DNA of 64,000 nt from CBDAUN01 sp965200645 (GCA_965200645.1 CBDAUN010000003.1:992001-1056000), one strand, 5' to 3'. Shown: positions 26,433-35,725, counted from the first letter of the stretch. A program made the numbers and translations. The notes: generated by a model not told the origin, from the letters alone.

Positions 26433-27698
26433 ATGATTGAAAAAAAATCCCATCCCACTACGTCGACGTTTGCAAATGCTGTTTGCCCATTTTGCGCACT
26501 TTTATGTGATGATTTGAGTGGCACCGTTTCAGAATCAGTCATATCACTGAAATCTAATGATTGCTTAGTTGCAACCTCAGAGTTTGCTCGGTTCTCAGAA
26601 CCAGCCAATTTACAGCCACTGGTTCATGGCATGCCAGGCAACTATCAGGATGCCGTTAGAACTGCCGGGAAAATGATTCAACAATCTCGAGCACCTTTGA
26701 TTGCCGGAACCATGACGGACGTTCAAGGGGCTCGGGCCGCATTGCGACTTGCTGAACTATGCGGAGGGGTAATTGATCAGGCTGATAACGTGCACTATCA
26801 CAGAAGTGTCACCTACAGTCAACGCAAAGGAGGATTCTTTACGACACTTGCCGAAGCACGAAATCGAGCCGACTTAATTGTTATATTTGGCTCAAACATA
26901 ATGCAGTCGATTCCGCGTTTTTTTGAATCTTTTCAAAAATATAAGCAACATAAATTCGTCTTGATTGGCGAAAACTCAAATTCAGATACTGCTGGACACG
27001 ATATGCAATTTATCACCTGCAAACCTGATGAATACGGACGCATTGCTGCCAGTTTACTCGCGATGGTGCACGGGACTTTCCGGACTAAAAACCAGTCTAA
27101 AGAAACAGAAATTCAAGTTCGAGAACTTTATGAGGCACTGCAACAAGCAAAATACCCCGTAATTGCATGGAATGCCTCGCAATTTGACGAAGTACTCGGC
27201 GATGGGAATGTTGCCACGATAATTGAAGTGGTCGAATGTCTTAATGTGACAGGTCGATGTGGTGGGCTAGCGCTTTTGCGCTATCCTTCAACCCCAACAG
27301 TTAATCAAGTGAGTACCTGGCAATACGGTGATCCAACTCCCATTAGCTTCCGAGACAGAGCACCGGACTATCAATCGTCATATTACAATTTTGAATCGGT
27401 CATTCAACGAGATGACGCAGATTTGGTCTTGTGGGTTGGCGGGTTGGGAGCCACAAATCAAATCAAATCAGTATCTGTACCACTGATCGTGCTTGCCCCT
27501 GAAGACCAATCGAATGCCGATGTTTTTATCCCTGTTGGTGTTCCGGGGATCGATCACGCCGGACACTTGTTTCGCATGGACCAAGTAGTTCCCATGTTTT
27601 TGCAGGCTCTTCGAGTATCGCCATTGAAGTCCAGTGCAAGAGTGCTTAGCGATATTACGGATCAACTGCACACCTTATCAAATGCTGACACAAATTAA
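26433..27698 (+). CDS. fhcB: Formyltransferase/hydrolase complex subunit B (FwdB/FmdB homologue)
   Basis: A 421-residue bacterial homologue of formylmethanofuran dehydrogenase subunit B. In bacteria the FhcABCD complex does not reduce CO2; it moves the formyl group from formyl-H4MPT to methylofuran and hydrolyses it to formate. An N-terminal CPFCALLCDD motif (Cys-x2-Cys-x3-Cys) remains near residue 18. Where archaeal FwdB has the metal-binding Cys (VCHGPS region), this protein reads NVHYHRS, so the tungsten/molybdenum ligand is missing. ATG 26433 is chosen to start just before the conserved Cys motif; a longer frame from 26346 lies in the promoter region. Confidence 0.88.
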   Translation: MIEKKSHPTTSTFANAVCPFCALLCDDLSGTVSESVISLKSNDCLVATSEFARFSEPANLQPLVHGMPGNYQDAVRTAGKMIQQSRAPLIAGTMTDVQGARAALRLAELCGGVIDQADNVHYHRSVTYSQRKGGFFTTLAEARNRADLIVIFGSNIMQSIPRFFESFQKYKQHKFVLIGENSNSDTAGHDMQFITCKPDEYGRIAASLLAMVHGTFRTKNQSKETEIQVRELYEALQQAKYPVIAWNASQFDEVLGDGNVATIIEVVECLNVTGRCGGLALLRYPSTPTVNQVSTWQYGDPTPISFRDRAPDYQSSYYNFESVIQRDDADLVLWVGGLGATNQIKSVSVPLIVLAPEDQSNADVFIPVGVPGIDHAGHLFRMDQVVPMFLQALRVSPLKSSARVLSDITDQLHTLSNADTN

Positions 27699-29345
27699 GG
27701 ATGGCTTAGTTTACGATCCGCCAACTCCTTAAATGGTGTTGTGCAAGACATTTGGATCAAGGATGAGAAAATTGTTGATCCTCCGGCTGATGGAGTCGCA
27801 CCTGACCACGTTATTGATGCAACCGGAAAATTTCTTATGGCCGGAGGCATCGATATTCATTCGCATATCGGAGGCGGGAAGACGAATATCGCACGCTTAA
27901 TGATGACCGAAGATATCGACTCCCATCAAGTTCAAAGCACAGAAAGTCTGCGAGGTGGCTCGGGTCAAATTGTTCCGTCAACGTTCATTGCAGGTTACGA
28001 ATATGCAAAGATGGGGTACACCATGTGTTTTGAACCTGCTGTATTGCCATCGAATGCTCGACAGGCTCATATGGAGATGGCAGACACCCCCATGTTGGAC
28101 ACCGGTGGTTATCTGGTACTAGGCAATGACGACTATTTTCTGCAACTGCTGGCGACAAAACGTGACCCTAAACTGATTTACGACTACATTGGGTGGATCC
28201 TGGAAGCTACTCAGTGCATTGGAGTAAAGACAGTAAACCCTGGTGGTATCAGTGCGTTTAAGTTTAATCAACGGTCGCTGGATGTCGACGAAAAACACAA
28301 GCACTATGAAGTGACGCCCGGTCAAATCATTCGTTCACTTACGGAATCCTTAGTTGAACTCAATGTCGCTCATCCATTACACGTTCACACCAGTAATCTT
28401 GGGGTCCCTGGCAACTACAAGTCGACGTTGGCTACAATAAATGCAGCAGATGGACGTCATCTGCATCTCGCCCACGTCCAGTTCCATAGTTATGGTATTG
28501 AAGGAGATCATAAGTTTTCTTCCGCCGCGCAGCAGATTTGTGAGGCGGTCAATGCCAACCCTCACGTATCAATTGATGTTGGGCACATCATGTTTGCTCA
28601 GACGGTGACCTGCTCAGCTGACACTATGCATCAATTTGCCAATCGAAAATACGCTTCACCAAATAAACACACCTTTATGGATATCGAATGTGAAGCAGGA
28701 TGTGGCGTTGTTCCGTTTCGCTACAAATCGAAGGATTTTGTTAATGCATTACAGTGGGCGATAGGGTTGGAGCTGTTTTTGGAAATCAAAAATCCCTGGC
28801 AGGTTTTTTTGACCACCGATCACCCAAATGGGGCTTCCTTTACGACATATCCGCATCTAATCAAATTGTTGATGGATCGAAGTTATCGCAACGACATGCT
28901 CAAATCAATAAACAAGGCGGCGGCACGAGCCAGTAGTTTAAGCAGCATTTCTCGAGAGTACTCCTTGTACGAAATTGCCATCATTACTCGAGCTGGTCCT
29001 GCACGTTCATTGGGTCTACATGATCGTGGTCACTTGGGGACCGGTGCTATTGCCGATGTTGTAATTTACCAACCAGGAAAAGATTGGGAAGCGGTTTTTC
29101 GTACTCCACATATGGTGATTAAGGATGGTCAGTGCATTGTCAAAGACGGAAACATTACCCGAATCAATCCGGGTAAGACACACAGTGTTCGATTGGAATA
29201 CGACAAGTCAGTTGAAAAACAGATTGCTGACTACTTTGTACAGCGTGGTTCTGCACGTTTAAGCAACTTTAGAATTAGCGATTCTGAGATGAGTGACTAC
29301 ATCGGAAGTGCAGTTGTATCGCATTTTCGCAATAGGTCGGAATGA
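27682..29345 (+). CDS. fhcA: Formyltransferase/hydrolase complex subunit A, with apparent 5' frameshift
   Basis: An amidohydrolase-fold subunit homologous to FwdA that hydrolyses formyl-methylofuran to formate. Metal-site motifs are DIHSHIGGG, HVHTSNLG, HLAHVQFHSYG and TTDHPNGAS. The main frame is open from GTG 27741 to 29345 (534 residues), but that GTG lacks a ribosome site and removes the conserved first strand. In another frame, ATG 27682 (overlapping the fhcB stop) encodes IKDGLVYDPPTP, exactly the expected FwdA N-terminus, ending at a TAA at 27730-27732. A one-base backward shift at about 27727-27731 joins it to LNGVVQDIWIKDEKIV. So the gene carries a frameshift, a sequence error, or a recoding site. 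Confidence 0.87.
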
Positions 29346-30241
29346 TGGAAATAAATGGCGTAGAAGTTGTTGACACATTCGCCGAGGCGTTTCAGATGAC
29401 GGCCACTCGAATTATTGTTACCGCTGAAAACGAAACGTGGGTTAGACATGCCACCAACTCTGTAACTGGATTTGCAACTTCGGTCATCGGTTGTGGAGTA
29501 GAAGCCGGAGTTGAATTGAAACTAAGAGAGGATGCTACGCCAGATGGTCGGTGTGGAGCCTCAGTTTTATTTTTTGCAGTTTCCGGAAAAGAACTGCAAA
29601 AGCAGATCACAAATCGTATTGGTCAATGTCTGCTCACCGCACCCTCTTCGGCGGTCTATGCGGGTATGGATGAAGGCGAAACTGTAATGATGGGAAAGGC
29701 GATTCGCTATTTCGGAGACGGATTCCAAATTTCGAAGAAGATTGGAAACAAAAGGTTTTGGAGAATTCCAGTGATGGATGGCGAGTTCATTTGTGAAGAC
29801 GTCACCCACCGTAAGAGTGCCATCGGTGGAGGTAATTTTCTGATCATTTCCGAAACACAAAGAGCAGCACTAGAGGCAGCTGAAAGAGCTGTTCAGGCCA
29901 TTAGTGAAGTTGAAGGCTGTATTACGCCGTTTCCGGGTGGTGTAGTGAGATCGGGATCGAAGGTCGGTTCTAAATACCCTAAGCTTATTGCGTCCACCAA
30001 TCATGAGTATTGCCCAACGCTTCGAATGATCACAGCATCCAAACTTCAACCAAAAGCGAAATCAGTACTCGAAATCGTTATCGACGGGCTTACAAGTGAA
30101 TTCATTACAGAGTCAATGCGTGTAGGAATTCTTGCGGCATGTTCAGCGGGCCGTGATGGCGGAGTGATCGCCATTACCGCATCGAACTTTGGTGGCAAAC
30201 TGGGTAAATATCACTATCCACTAAGAGAAATTCTTGCATGA
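29342..30241 (+). CDS. fhcD: Formylmethanofuran:tetrahydromethanopterin formyltransferase
   Basis: A 299-residue Ftr homologue, the usual length for the family. It transfers the formyl group between H4MPT and methylofuran within the Fhc complex. Conserved stretches include NGVEVVDTFAEAF at the N-terminus, DGRCGASVLFFAVS near 63-76, GKAIRYFGDGFQISKKIGNK near 118-137 and PFPGGVVRSGSKVGSKYP. The start codon overlaps the fhcA stop (ATGATG), and the stop overlaps fhcC, so the operon is translationally coupled. Confidence 0.95.
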   Translation: MMEINGVEVVDTFAEAFQMTATRIIVTAENETWVRHATNSVTGFATSVIGCGVEAGVELKLREDATPDGRCGASVLFFAVSGKELQKQITNRIGQCLLTAPSSAVYAGMDEGETVMMGKAIRYFGDGFQISKKIGNKRFWRIPVMDGEFICEDVTHRKSAIGGGNFLIISETQRAALEAAERAVQAISEVEGCITPFPGGVVRSGSKVGSKYPKLIASTNHEYCPTLRMITASKLQPKAKSVLEIVIDGLTSEFITESMRVGILAACSAGRDGGVIAITASNFGGKLGKYHYPLREILA

Positions 30242-31053
30242 ATCCGTTGACGTTCACGTTACGCAGCGATCCTACCCTATCTGTTGATCTTAAAGGGATT
30301 CGGCAGGATACTTTAGTCAACAAAACTAAGAAGTCTATCGCACAAATACAGGTTCGAGTGGGTAAGAATTTAGTTGAACTTGGCGACTTATTTGAAATTA
30401 CTGGTGAAGATTGTCGCCGAATCGTCTTTAAAGAAAGTTGTTCGAGCCTTATCAATGTCGGGTCGGAATTAAAGGAAGGCGAGTTGGAAGTTTTCGGAGA
30501 TTTGGGGGCATTTGCTGGTAGCAACATGAGTGGTGGTTGTCTAACCATTCATGGTTCAGTAGGAGACTTTGCAGCTTCTTCCATTACAGGCGGAGTAATG
30601 CGTATATTTGGAGATGCAGGCGATTATCTTGCAAGCAGTAGGCAAGGCAATCTTGTTGGTATGAATAATGGTTTTGTATTTGTCGAAGGCTGTGCTGGTG
30701 CCAGAGTAGCGGACCGCATGCGACGTGGGACTGTAGTGGTGAAAGGTTCTTGTGGCACAGGTGCGGGGTCCGCAATGATTGCTGGAACTGTTATATTGCT
30801 TGACGGCTTTCCGGATCAGCCTGGAATCGCCATGCGGCGCGGCACAATCATTTGTCAGAATCAGCCAAGAATGGATCAAAGTCTGTTTGAGGATCAAGGT
30901 GAAATGTCAATTGGATTTATGGCCTTGCTGAGTATAGAACTGCAAAAGCAAGTTGGATTTAAATTATTTGAAAATCGCAACACCCGAATACATAGATATG
31001 TAGGCGATCGTTCAAGAAACGGCATTGGTGAGATTCTCGTATTGAACTGCTAA
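30238..31053 (+). CDS. fhcC: Formyltransferase/hydrolase complex subunit C
   Basis: A 271-residue beta-helix protein homologous to FwdC and to the C-terminal domain of glutamate synthase. The repeating Gly-rich turns are visible from about residue 75 to 210 (GDLGAFAGSNMSGG, GSVGDFAASSITGG, GDAGDYLASS, GSCGTGAGSAM). It is a structural subunit of the FhcABCD complex. It overlaps fhcD by four bases (ATGA) and ends the four-gene fhc unit. No clear terminator hairpin with a T-run follows; 142 bases separate it from ilvE. Confidence 0.92.
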   Translation: MNPLTFTLRSDPTLSVDLKGIRQDTLVNKTKKSIAQIQVRVGKNLVELGDLFEITGEDCRRIVFKESCSSLINVGSELKEGELEVFGDLGAFAGSNMSGGCLTIHGSVGDFAASSITGGVMRIFGDAGDYLASSRQGNLVGMNNGFVFVEGCAGARVADRMRRGTVVVKGSCGTGAGSAMIAGTVILLDGFPDQPGIAMRRGTIICQNQPRMDQSLFEDQGEMSIGFMALLSIELQKQVGFKLFENRNTRIHRYVGDRSRNGIGEILVLNC

Positions 31054-31195
31054 TATTTATGGTTCGGGTGTGACTCTTCAGAATCACGAATAAAACACTA
31101 ACTCGCTGTCAGATACAATGCATCGTTTCGTTCATGTAGATGTTGCATAGATCAATTACAAGAATAAACATCCGAGTAAGGCTAACCAAAGAGAC

Positions 31196-32272
31196 ATGAC
31201 CAAACCAAAATTTGAAACCAATTTAGTCAACGAAAGTAGAGTCACTAGCATTGACTTTATGAACTTGCAGTTCGGATCAACTTTCAGCGATCACATGTTT
31301 AGTATGAATTTCCGTAGCGGAAAGTGGTGTGATGCAAAAATTGAACCGTTTGGGATGATCGAAATGCACCCTGTATCAATCAGTCTGCATTATGGCCAAA
31401 CTATATTCGAGGGCATGAAAGCCTATCGGGGTGTTGATGGCGCCATTCGGATATTTCGACCGGAGATGAATCACAGGCGACTAACAAATTCGTGTGAACG
31501 GATGTGCATTCCACCCATTGACCAAGATTTGTTCATCAGTGCTATAGAAGAATTAGTACGAATTGACCATCGATGGGTTCCAGAAGGCGAAAGACAAGCT
31601 TTGTATGTTAGACCTGTGCTTTTTGCAACCGAAGGCAATCTTGATGTCAGACCTGCTACTGAATACCGCTTTTTAATCATCACCTCACCTGTCGGGAATT
31701 ACTTTGGCAGCGGTGTACCGGTGGTTTCCCTTAAAGTGGAAGAAAGTTACACACGTGCAATTCGAGGTGGTACCGGTTTTGCGAAGACCGGTGGCAACTA
31801 TGCCGCAACTTTTAGGCCAACTGCGGATAGCCGAGTAGATGGATTTGATCAAGTTCTTTGGCTGGACGGAGAGCAACACAGCTATGTAGAAGAAGTCGGT
31901 CAAATGAATATTTGCTTCGTTTTGAATGACAAATTAGTGACACCCGCCCTTAGAGGAACAATTTTGCCCGGCGTGACTCGTGATAGCATTTTGAAGTTAG
32001 CACAAGACATGGGAGTGCCTTGTGAAGAACGGTCCATTCATATACAGGAGATTATTAATGGCATCGCCGATGGTTCATTGCAGGAAGCATTCGGCTGTGG
32101 TACCGCTGTCGTTGTTACCGTAGTAGGGAGTTTGGGTTACCGAGGCCAGTTACATCAACTGAGTGACAGGGGAAGTAAAGCTTTGAGCGCAAAGTTATAC
32201 AAATCAATTGTTGGGATTCAGCGTGGAGAAGTTGAAGACATTTACGGGTGGACAAGGATTGTTAATATTTAG
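31196..32272 (+). CDS. ilvE: Branched-chain amino acid aminotransferase
   Basis: A 358-residue class IV aminotransferase of the longer (type II) branched-chain group. Key features are the substrate-side SLHYGQTIFEGMKAYR near 63-78, the PLP Lys in GTGFAKTGGNYAAT near 191-204, and the phosphate-binding VVVTVVGSLGYRG region near 308. It converts valine, leucine and isoleucine to 2-oxo acids and back. The 3' end is partly duplicated 2 kb downstream (34213-34363). A short hairpin (AATGCCT/AGGCATT) follows the stop at 32281-32297 but has no T-run. Confidence 0.9.
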   Translation: MTKPKFETNLVNESRVTSIDFMNLQFGSTFSDHMFSMNFRSGKWCDAKIEPFGMIEMHPVSISLHYGQTIFEGMKAYRGVDGAIRIFRPEMNHRRLTNSCERMCIPPIDQDLFISAIEELVRIDHRWVPEGERQALYVRPVLFATEGNLDVRPATEYRFLIITSPVGNYFGSGVPVVSLKVEESYTRAIRGGTGFAKTGGNYAATFRPTADSRVDGFDQVLWLDGEQHSYVEEVGQMNICFVLNDKLVTPALRGTILPGVTRDSILKLAQDMGVPCEERSIHIQEIINGIADGSLQEAFGCGTAVVVTVVGSLGYRGQLHQLSDRGSKALSAKLYKSIVGIQRGEVEDIYGWTRIVNI

Positions 32273-32356
32273 AGGTATGAAATGCCTAAGAGGCATTAAC
32301 CAAACTTCAAAGTGGAGCAATTGATGTGTTCACGGGTATCACCAGCCTGAGTTTTC
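32206..32356 (+). repeat. Direct repeat, copy A: ilvE 3' end plus downstream flank
   Basis: About 151 bases covering the last codons of intact ilvE and the sequence just after its stop. A diverged copy in the same orientation lies at 34213-34363. Shared landmarks are ATTCAGCGTG, GAAGTTGAAGAC, ACGGGTGGA, GGCATTAACCAAACTTCAAA and ACGGGTATCACCAG. The two copies flank the Rpn nuclease gene. Confidence 0.8.
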
Positions 32357-32369
32357 TTAACTACCAGCG

Positions 32370-32525
32370 TTATTTCATGTAAGTCATTGATATTAAATAA
32401 CGACGAATTAAAAGATGGTACTACATCGGAAGGAGGGGAGATCGAACTCTTGAAGTCTGTAACCTATTGATTTCAAAAGTGGAAATAATTCGAGGTTCGT
32501 AGACTCAGGGCAACATGCCCGAACT
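32370..32525 (+). repeat. Diverged direct repeat, copy A of a linker
   Basis: Noncoding stretch that matches 34050-34212 in the same orientation. Shared landmarks are GTAAGTCATTGAT, GGTACTACATCG, the TGTAACC(T/C)ATTGATTTC run, and ACTCA(A/G)GGCA. Copy A precedes the Rpn remnant while copy B follows the intact Rpn gene. The arrangement is therefore not a simple tandem duplication. Confidence 0.65.
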
Positions 32526-32568
32526 TAAGAGTAGTCAGCTAAGCAATGCATCATCTCAATCGTAGAGC

Positions 32569-32769
32569 AGTTTGAAATGGAACGATCAATCATGTAGCAA
32601 CGGATGGACGAAGCAGGGGAAATACAATGCAAGAGTGGATACAACTGAGTGACAAGGACTGCAGTCTCGTGCTTACTCGATTACAACATTTCCAAAGCGG
32701 TCATTGGTACGCACAATTCACTTAACTTCTAAGGAATTTAAGCAGATTAAAAAATCGCTAGCAGCTTAA
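32569..32769 (+). pseudogene. Decayed 3' end of an Rpn-family nuclease/transposase gene
   Basis: About 200 bases clearly homologous to the 3' end of the intact Rpn gene (33818-34010). It starts at the shared GAAATGGAACGATCAAT and ends with the shared run GAATTTAAGCAGATTAAAAA and a TAA stop. An internal TAG and several small indels destroy the frame. About 30 bases past the stop still resemble the flank of the intact gene. It is a relic of a second copy of the element. Confidence 0.8.
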
Positions 32770-33059
32770 ACGACATTCCAGCGCTCAAATTCAGTGTAGC
32801 GAGTCGTTCGAACTAGAAAGCGTGAAATCGATCTAAAGGTCGTTTTTGCTGTACTTTGGGCAGGATTTGTACTGTCAAAATATATAAGTCTGTTTTTCAC
32901 TGATTTCAACACTCAGTCAGTCACGTGCACCAAAACAGTGCGTCCAATAAATCCCGTCAAACCAAAATCGAATTAATGATTGGGTTCATGAGGTTGAATA
33001 TGTATTGTGGTTTGTATCGCAACAAGCGATGCAACGCATGCAATCTAATGGAGGGACCG

Positions 33060-34010
33060 ATGACCAAGGAAATTGCATATTCAAAGAATGTTGATGTCTA
33101 CGATACCAGCTATAAAGAACTGTTCGAATTTGAGTGCATGGTACAGGCCCTGATTGAACTGTGTCACATTGATCAAGGCTTGACCTTTGACTTTACTTCA
33201 CTGCAACAGGAAAACACCGAATTGATCACCAAAGAGGGTGGACGGCTGCATGTTGATGCCCTGTGGCGGGTACAGTGTAACGAGGGCGATGTGTTGTTAT
33301 TCATTGTCACCGAGTTTCAATCGACGGTAGAACTGATCATGGCGTTACGGATGTATGATGATGTGAACGAAGTACTGCGCTGGTGGTTGAAGCATCATAG
33401 TCGGGATCAAGACGGTAAGCGAAGGCCAGTGCCGTTAGTGTTACCGGTGGTGATCTACAGTGGCGAGGGTCGCTGGACAGCGAAACAAAGTGTGCGGGCG
33501 ATGCAGGTACCAAGTGACGGACGGTTACGCAAGTTACAGCCTCAGCAACGTTATGAGCTGATTGATATGCATCGTCATCAGGTAACCGAAGATCAGATAC
33601 ACAATATACTCAAGTGTATGGTGTTTTTAGTACAGTCGGGTGATGCACAGGAGTACTTCAGGCGCAGACGTGTCATCAAACAGGTGGCAGCGAAGTGGCC
33701 CAAGTCGTTTCGTGATGTCTTTATCAAATGGGCGGTGGCAACGGTACATGCACGCTACAATACGAAGATGGCAGAATTAGGTGAGCAATTAAACATATCA
33801 ATTGACGAGGAGTTCGAAATGGAACGATCAATTATGCAACAACTGATGGATGAAGCAGCGGATCAGGCAAGGCAGGAAGAACGAGAGGGTCTGACCAGGA
33901 CTGCGGTCTCGAGCATGCTCAAGTCCAATATGCCGGATTCGGACATTTGTACGCACTTGAACCTGACTTCGAAGGAATTTAAGCAGATTAAAAAATCGTT
34001 AGTAGCTTAA
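33060..34010 (+). CDS. Rpn-family recombination-promoting nuclease/putative transposase
   Basis: A 316-residue protein of the Rpn (YhgA-like, transposase_31) family. The PD-(D/E)xK-type nuclease core is visible as the Asp of HVDALW (residue 66) followed by TEFQS (Glu85-x-Gln87). A helical C-terminus ends in a region that also survives in the decayed copy at 32569-32769. ATG 33060 is chosen because GGAGGG lies five bases upstream; the frame extends further but without a ribosome site. Rpn proteins promote RecA-independent recombination and cut DNA in vitro. The tandem debris around the gene fits an element that drives local rearrangement. Confidence 0.85.
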   Translation: MTKEIAYSKNVDVYDTSYKELFEFECMVQALIELCHIDQGLTFDFTSLQQENTELITKEGGRLHVDALWRVQCNEGDVLLFIVTEFQSTVELIMALRMYDDVNEVLRWWLKHHSRDQDGKRRPVPLVLPVVIYSGEGRWTAKQSVRAMQVPSDGRLRKLQPQQRYELIDMHRHQVTEDQIHNILKCMVFLVQSGDAQEYFRRRRVIKQVAAKWPKSFRDVFIKWAVATVHARYNTKMAELGEQLNISIDEEFEMERSIMQQLMDEAADQARQEEREGLTRTAVSSMLKSNMPDSDICTHLNLTSKEFKQIKKSLVA

Positions 34011-34049
34011 GCCACGTCCCATCCCTCAAGTTCAGTATTGACTTCCGAC

Positions 34050-34212
34050 ATCATTTCCCGTAAGTCATTGATTAAAAAGAACCACAGGTGATAATAGGGT
34101 ACTACATCGAAGGTTTTCCAAAAATCGTACAGTCGGGCTTTGTAACCCATTGATTTCGAAGACAGAATAAATTTGATGTTCGAATACTCAAGGCAAAACT
34201 TCCAAACTCGAA
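34050..34212 (+). repeat. Diverged direct repeat, copy B of a linker
   Basis: Partner of the repeat at 32370-32525, here placed between the intact Rpn gene and the second ilvE 3'-end copy. It lies about 40 bases after the Rpn stop and runs directly into the ilvE-like fragment. An open minus-strand frame across it (34007-34321) is a by-product. Confidence 0.65.
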
Positions 34213-34363
34213 AATTGTTTGGATTCAGCGTGAAGAAGTTGAAGACTATTACGGGTGGATAAGGAATGTTGAAGTTTTGAGGTATGTAACGCCTAAAGGG
34301 CATTAACCAAACTTCAAACACGAGTAATTGATTTGTTTACGGGTATCACCAGTCTGAGTTTTC
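34213..34363 (+). pseudogene. Second copy of an ilvE 3' end (fragment) with flank
   Basis: The partner of the repeat at 32206-32356. Translated in the ilvE frame it reads IQREEVEDYYGWIRNVEVL, close to the true C-terminus IQRGEVEDIYGWTRIVNI, then runs on to a later stop. The reading frame is kept despite many base changes, so this may be the end of a once-functional, already diverged aminotransferase gene rather than a recent copy. No 5' part of such a gene is present. Confidence 0.75.
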
Positions 34364-34681
34364 GATAAGTTGAAAGGCTGAAGTGTCCATCGTTAGTTGG
34401 TAAGACAACTATAAGAGTAAGAATCTCTGTTAGAGTGGCAGTTCTGAAGAATCACGAACAGTTCATGGAGTCGTGTATCTCTTTGAACAGGGTTGGCTTA
34501 GTAGTTTACGCATGTACGAGCATATTTCGTACCTAACGGCCAGTGACTGAATCAAGGAAGACTCACAATTTAATCGGCTTGAATTAGACTAATAAGTCTT
34601 CATGGTAGACCTTATTAGACAAGTCAGCCAAAGTTCCACCAGTCTATGGTCGGCATTCGCTATATACCATTAGGTGACACC
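34364..34681. other. Intergenic region after the Rpn/ilvE rearranged segment
   Basis: About 318 bases before the restriction-gene fragment, which ends here from the minus strand. A small hairpin AGACT-AATA-AGTCT lies near 34587-34600, with a related AT-rich sequence just after it. No gene, coding relic or T-run terminator was identified. Confidence 0.35.
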
Positions 34682-35608
34682 TCAATCAGCAAATGGATCC
34701 GGGAGACTTTCGATAATTCGAACTGTCTCGACGCTCACGTAAACTATTCGAGCAATGGCATCAACGATATCTTTTGGGTTCTCAAACCATCCATTTGGGT
34801 CGTTGACGATTCCACTTCTCTTATCCATTGAAATTACGTATCTGTCCATAATCCATTCAAGAGGAGTACGACCATTAATTTGATATTTGTGCGCATTAAC
34901 TGGAATTCCCTTTACTACAACATGTTCATTGATTTTCAGTTCCGTCTTTGCTTTTTCGTCAACAAACTTCATTTTTCTAGTGCCGAGTTTGTATTGAATT
35001 GGACTAAGTGCATCAATCGGTAGATTTAATCCTTCTATTCGTAGGGGGGGGGCAACGCAAGTTTCGTAGCCGAGATGAAGTCTTTCCAAATCTTTACCAG
35101 CTTCTGCAAATGAATAAAAATCAGTAGCATAAGGAATTCTCGGAAGTTCCTTTGCCAAATCATTAGAGAATCTATCACGATATTTTGGTGCATGAAATAT
35201 TCCATACACATAATGAAAAATATCATCCTTGTCAATTGATTCATCGTTATAGGCAGTACGAAATTTGATTAATGCAGCATCCGTAATGTTGTCTATTCGT
35301 TGAAATGATTCAGTTTCGTTAAATAAATTTACCGAATCATTGGGAATTCTTGAGTAGCGGTATCTTGAAAAGCACTGAGTCCCAGCTGACATGAGATTTA
35401 AATCAGGCATAACATCAACCACTAATGAAGAAAACGGAGTATTAGATCCGATACCGGGAACGCAAATTGCACGATTCTCAACTTTGGGAGATGGAAAGAT
35501 TTGATCCTGCTGAGATTTGGTACTTGCAAACGTATATTCAACATAACAAAACTGCTTTACAAAAGGACGGTACTGAACTTTCCATATTTTGTCCTTTGAG
35601 TAGGACAC
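34682..35608 (-). pseudogene. Detached C-terminal (specificity) part of type ISP restriction-modification gene
   Basis: A 308-codon open frame beginning at GTG 35608. Its sequence (KVQYRPFVKQFCYVEYTF, ICVPGIGSN, PDLNLMSAGTQCF, PLEWIMDRY) is the C-terminal target-recognition region of LlaBIII/type ISP enzymes, not a free-standing protein. The frame extends upstream through an in-frame TAA (35612-35614) into FSKHLRWGRDHQFKPKEK, which continues the enzyme. It is therefore severed from the main part at 35726-39427. The fragment could be translated from GTG, but no ribosome site is evident. Confidence 0.82.
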
Positions 35609-35725
35609 TGCTTATTTCTCTTTAGGTTTGAATTGATGATCGCGTCCCCATCGAAGGTGCTTGGAGAATTTACTTGTCACCGCTTGTCAATTCACCAGTA
35701 TTGTCACTTTGAGTCTGCCATTCCT

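Noticed and set aside
32281..32297. Hairpin after ilvE as a terminator
   Set aside because: Seven-base stem is perfect but no T-run follows on the plus strand; kept only as a note in the ilvE entry.
32925..33059. Upstream extension of the Rpn gene by 45 codons
   Set aside because: No ribosome site before the earlier start, and family similarity begins after ATG 33060, which has GGAGGG five bases upstream.
34007..34321. Minus-strand open frame of 104 codons after the Rpn gene
   Set aside because: It runs antisense through the linker and ilvE-like repeat, which have a better plus-strand explanation.
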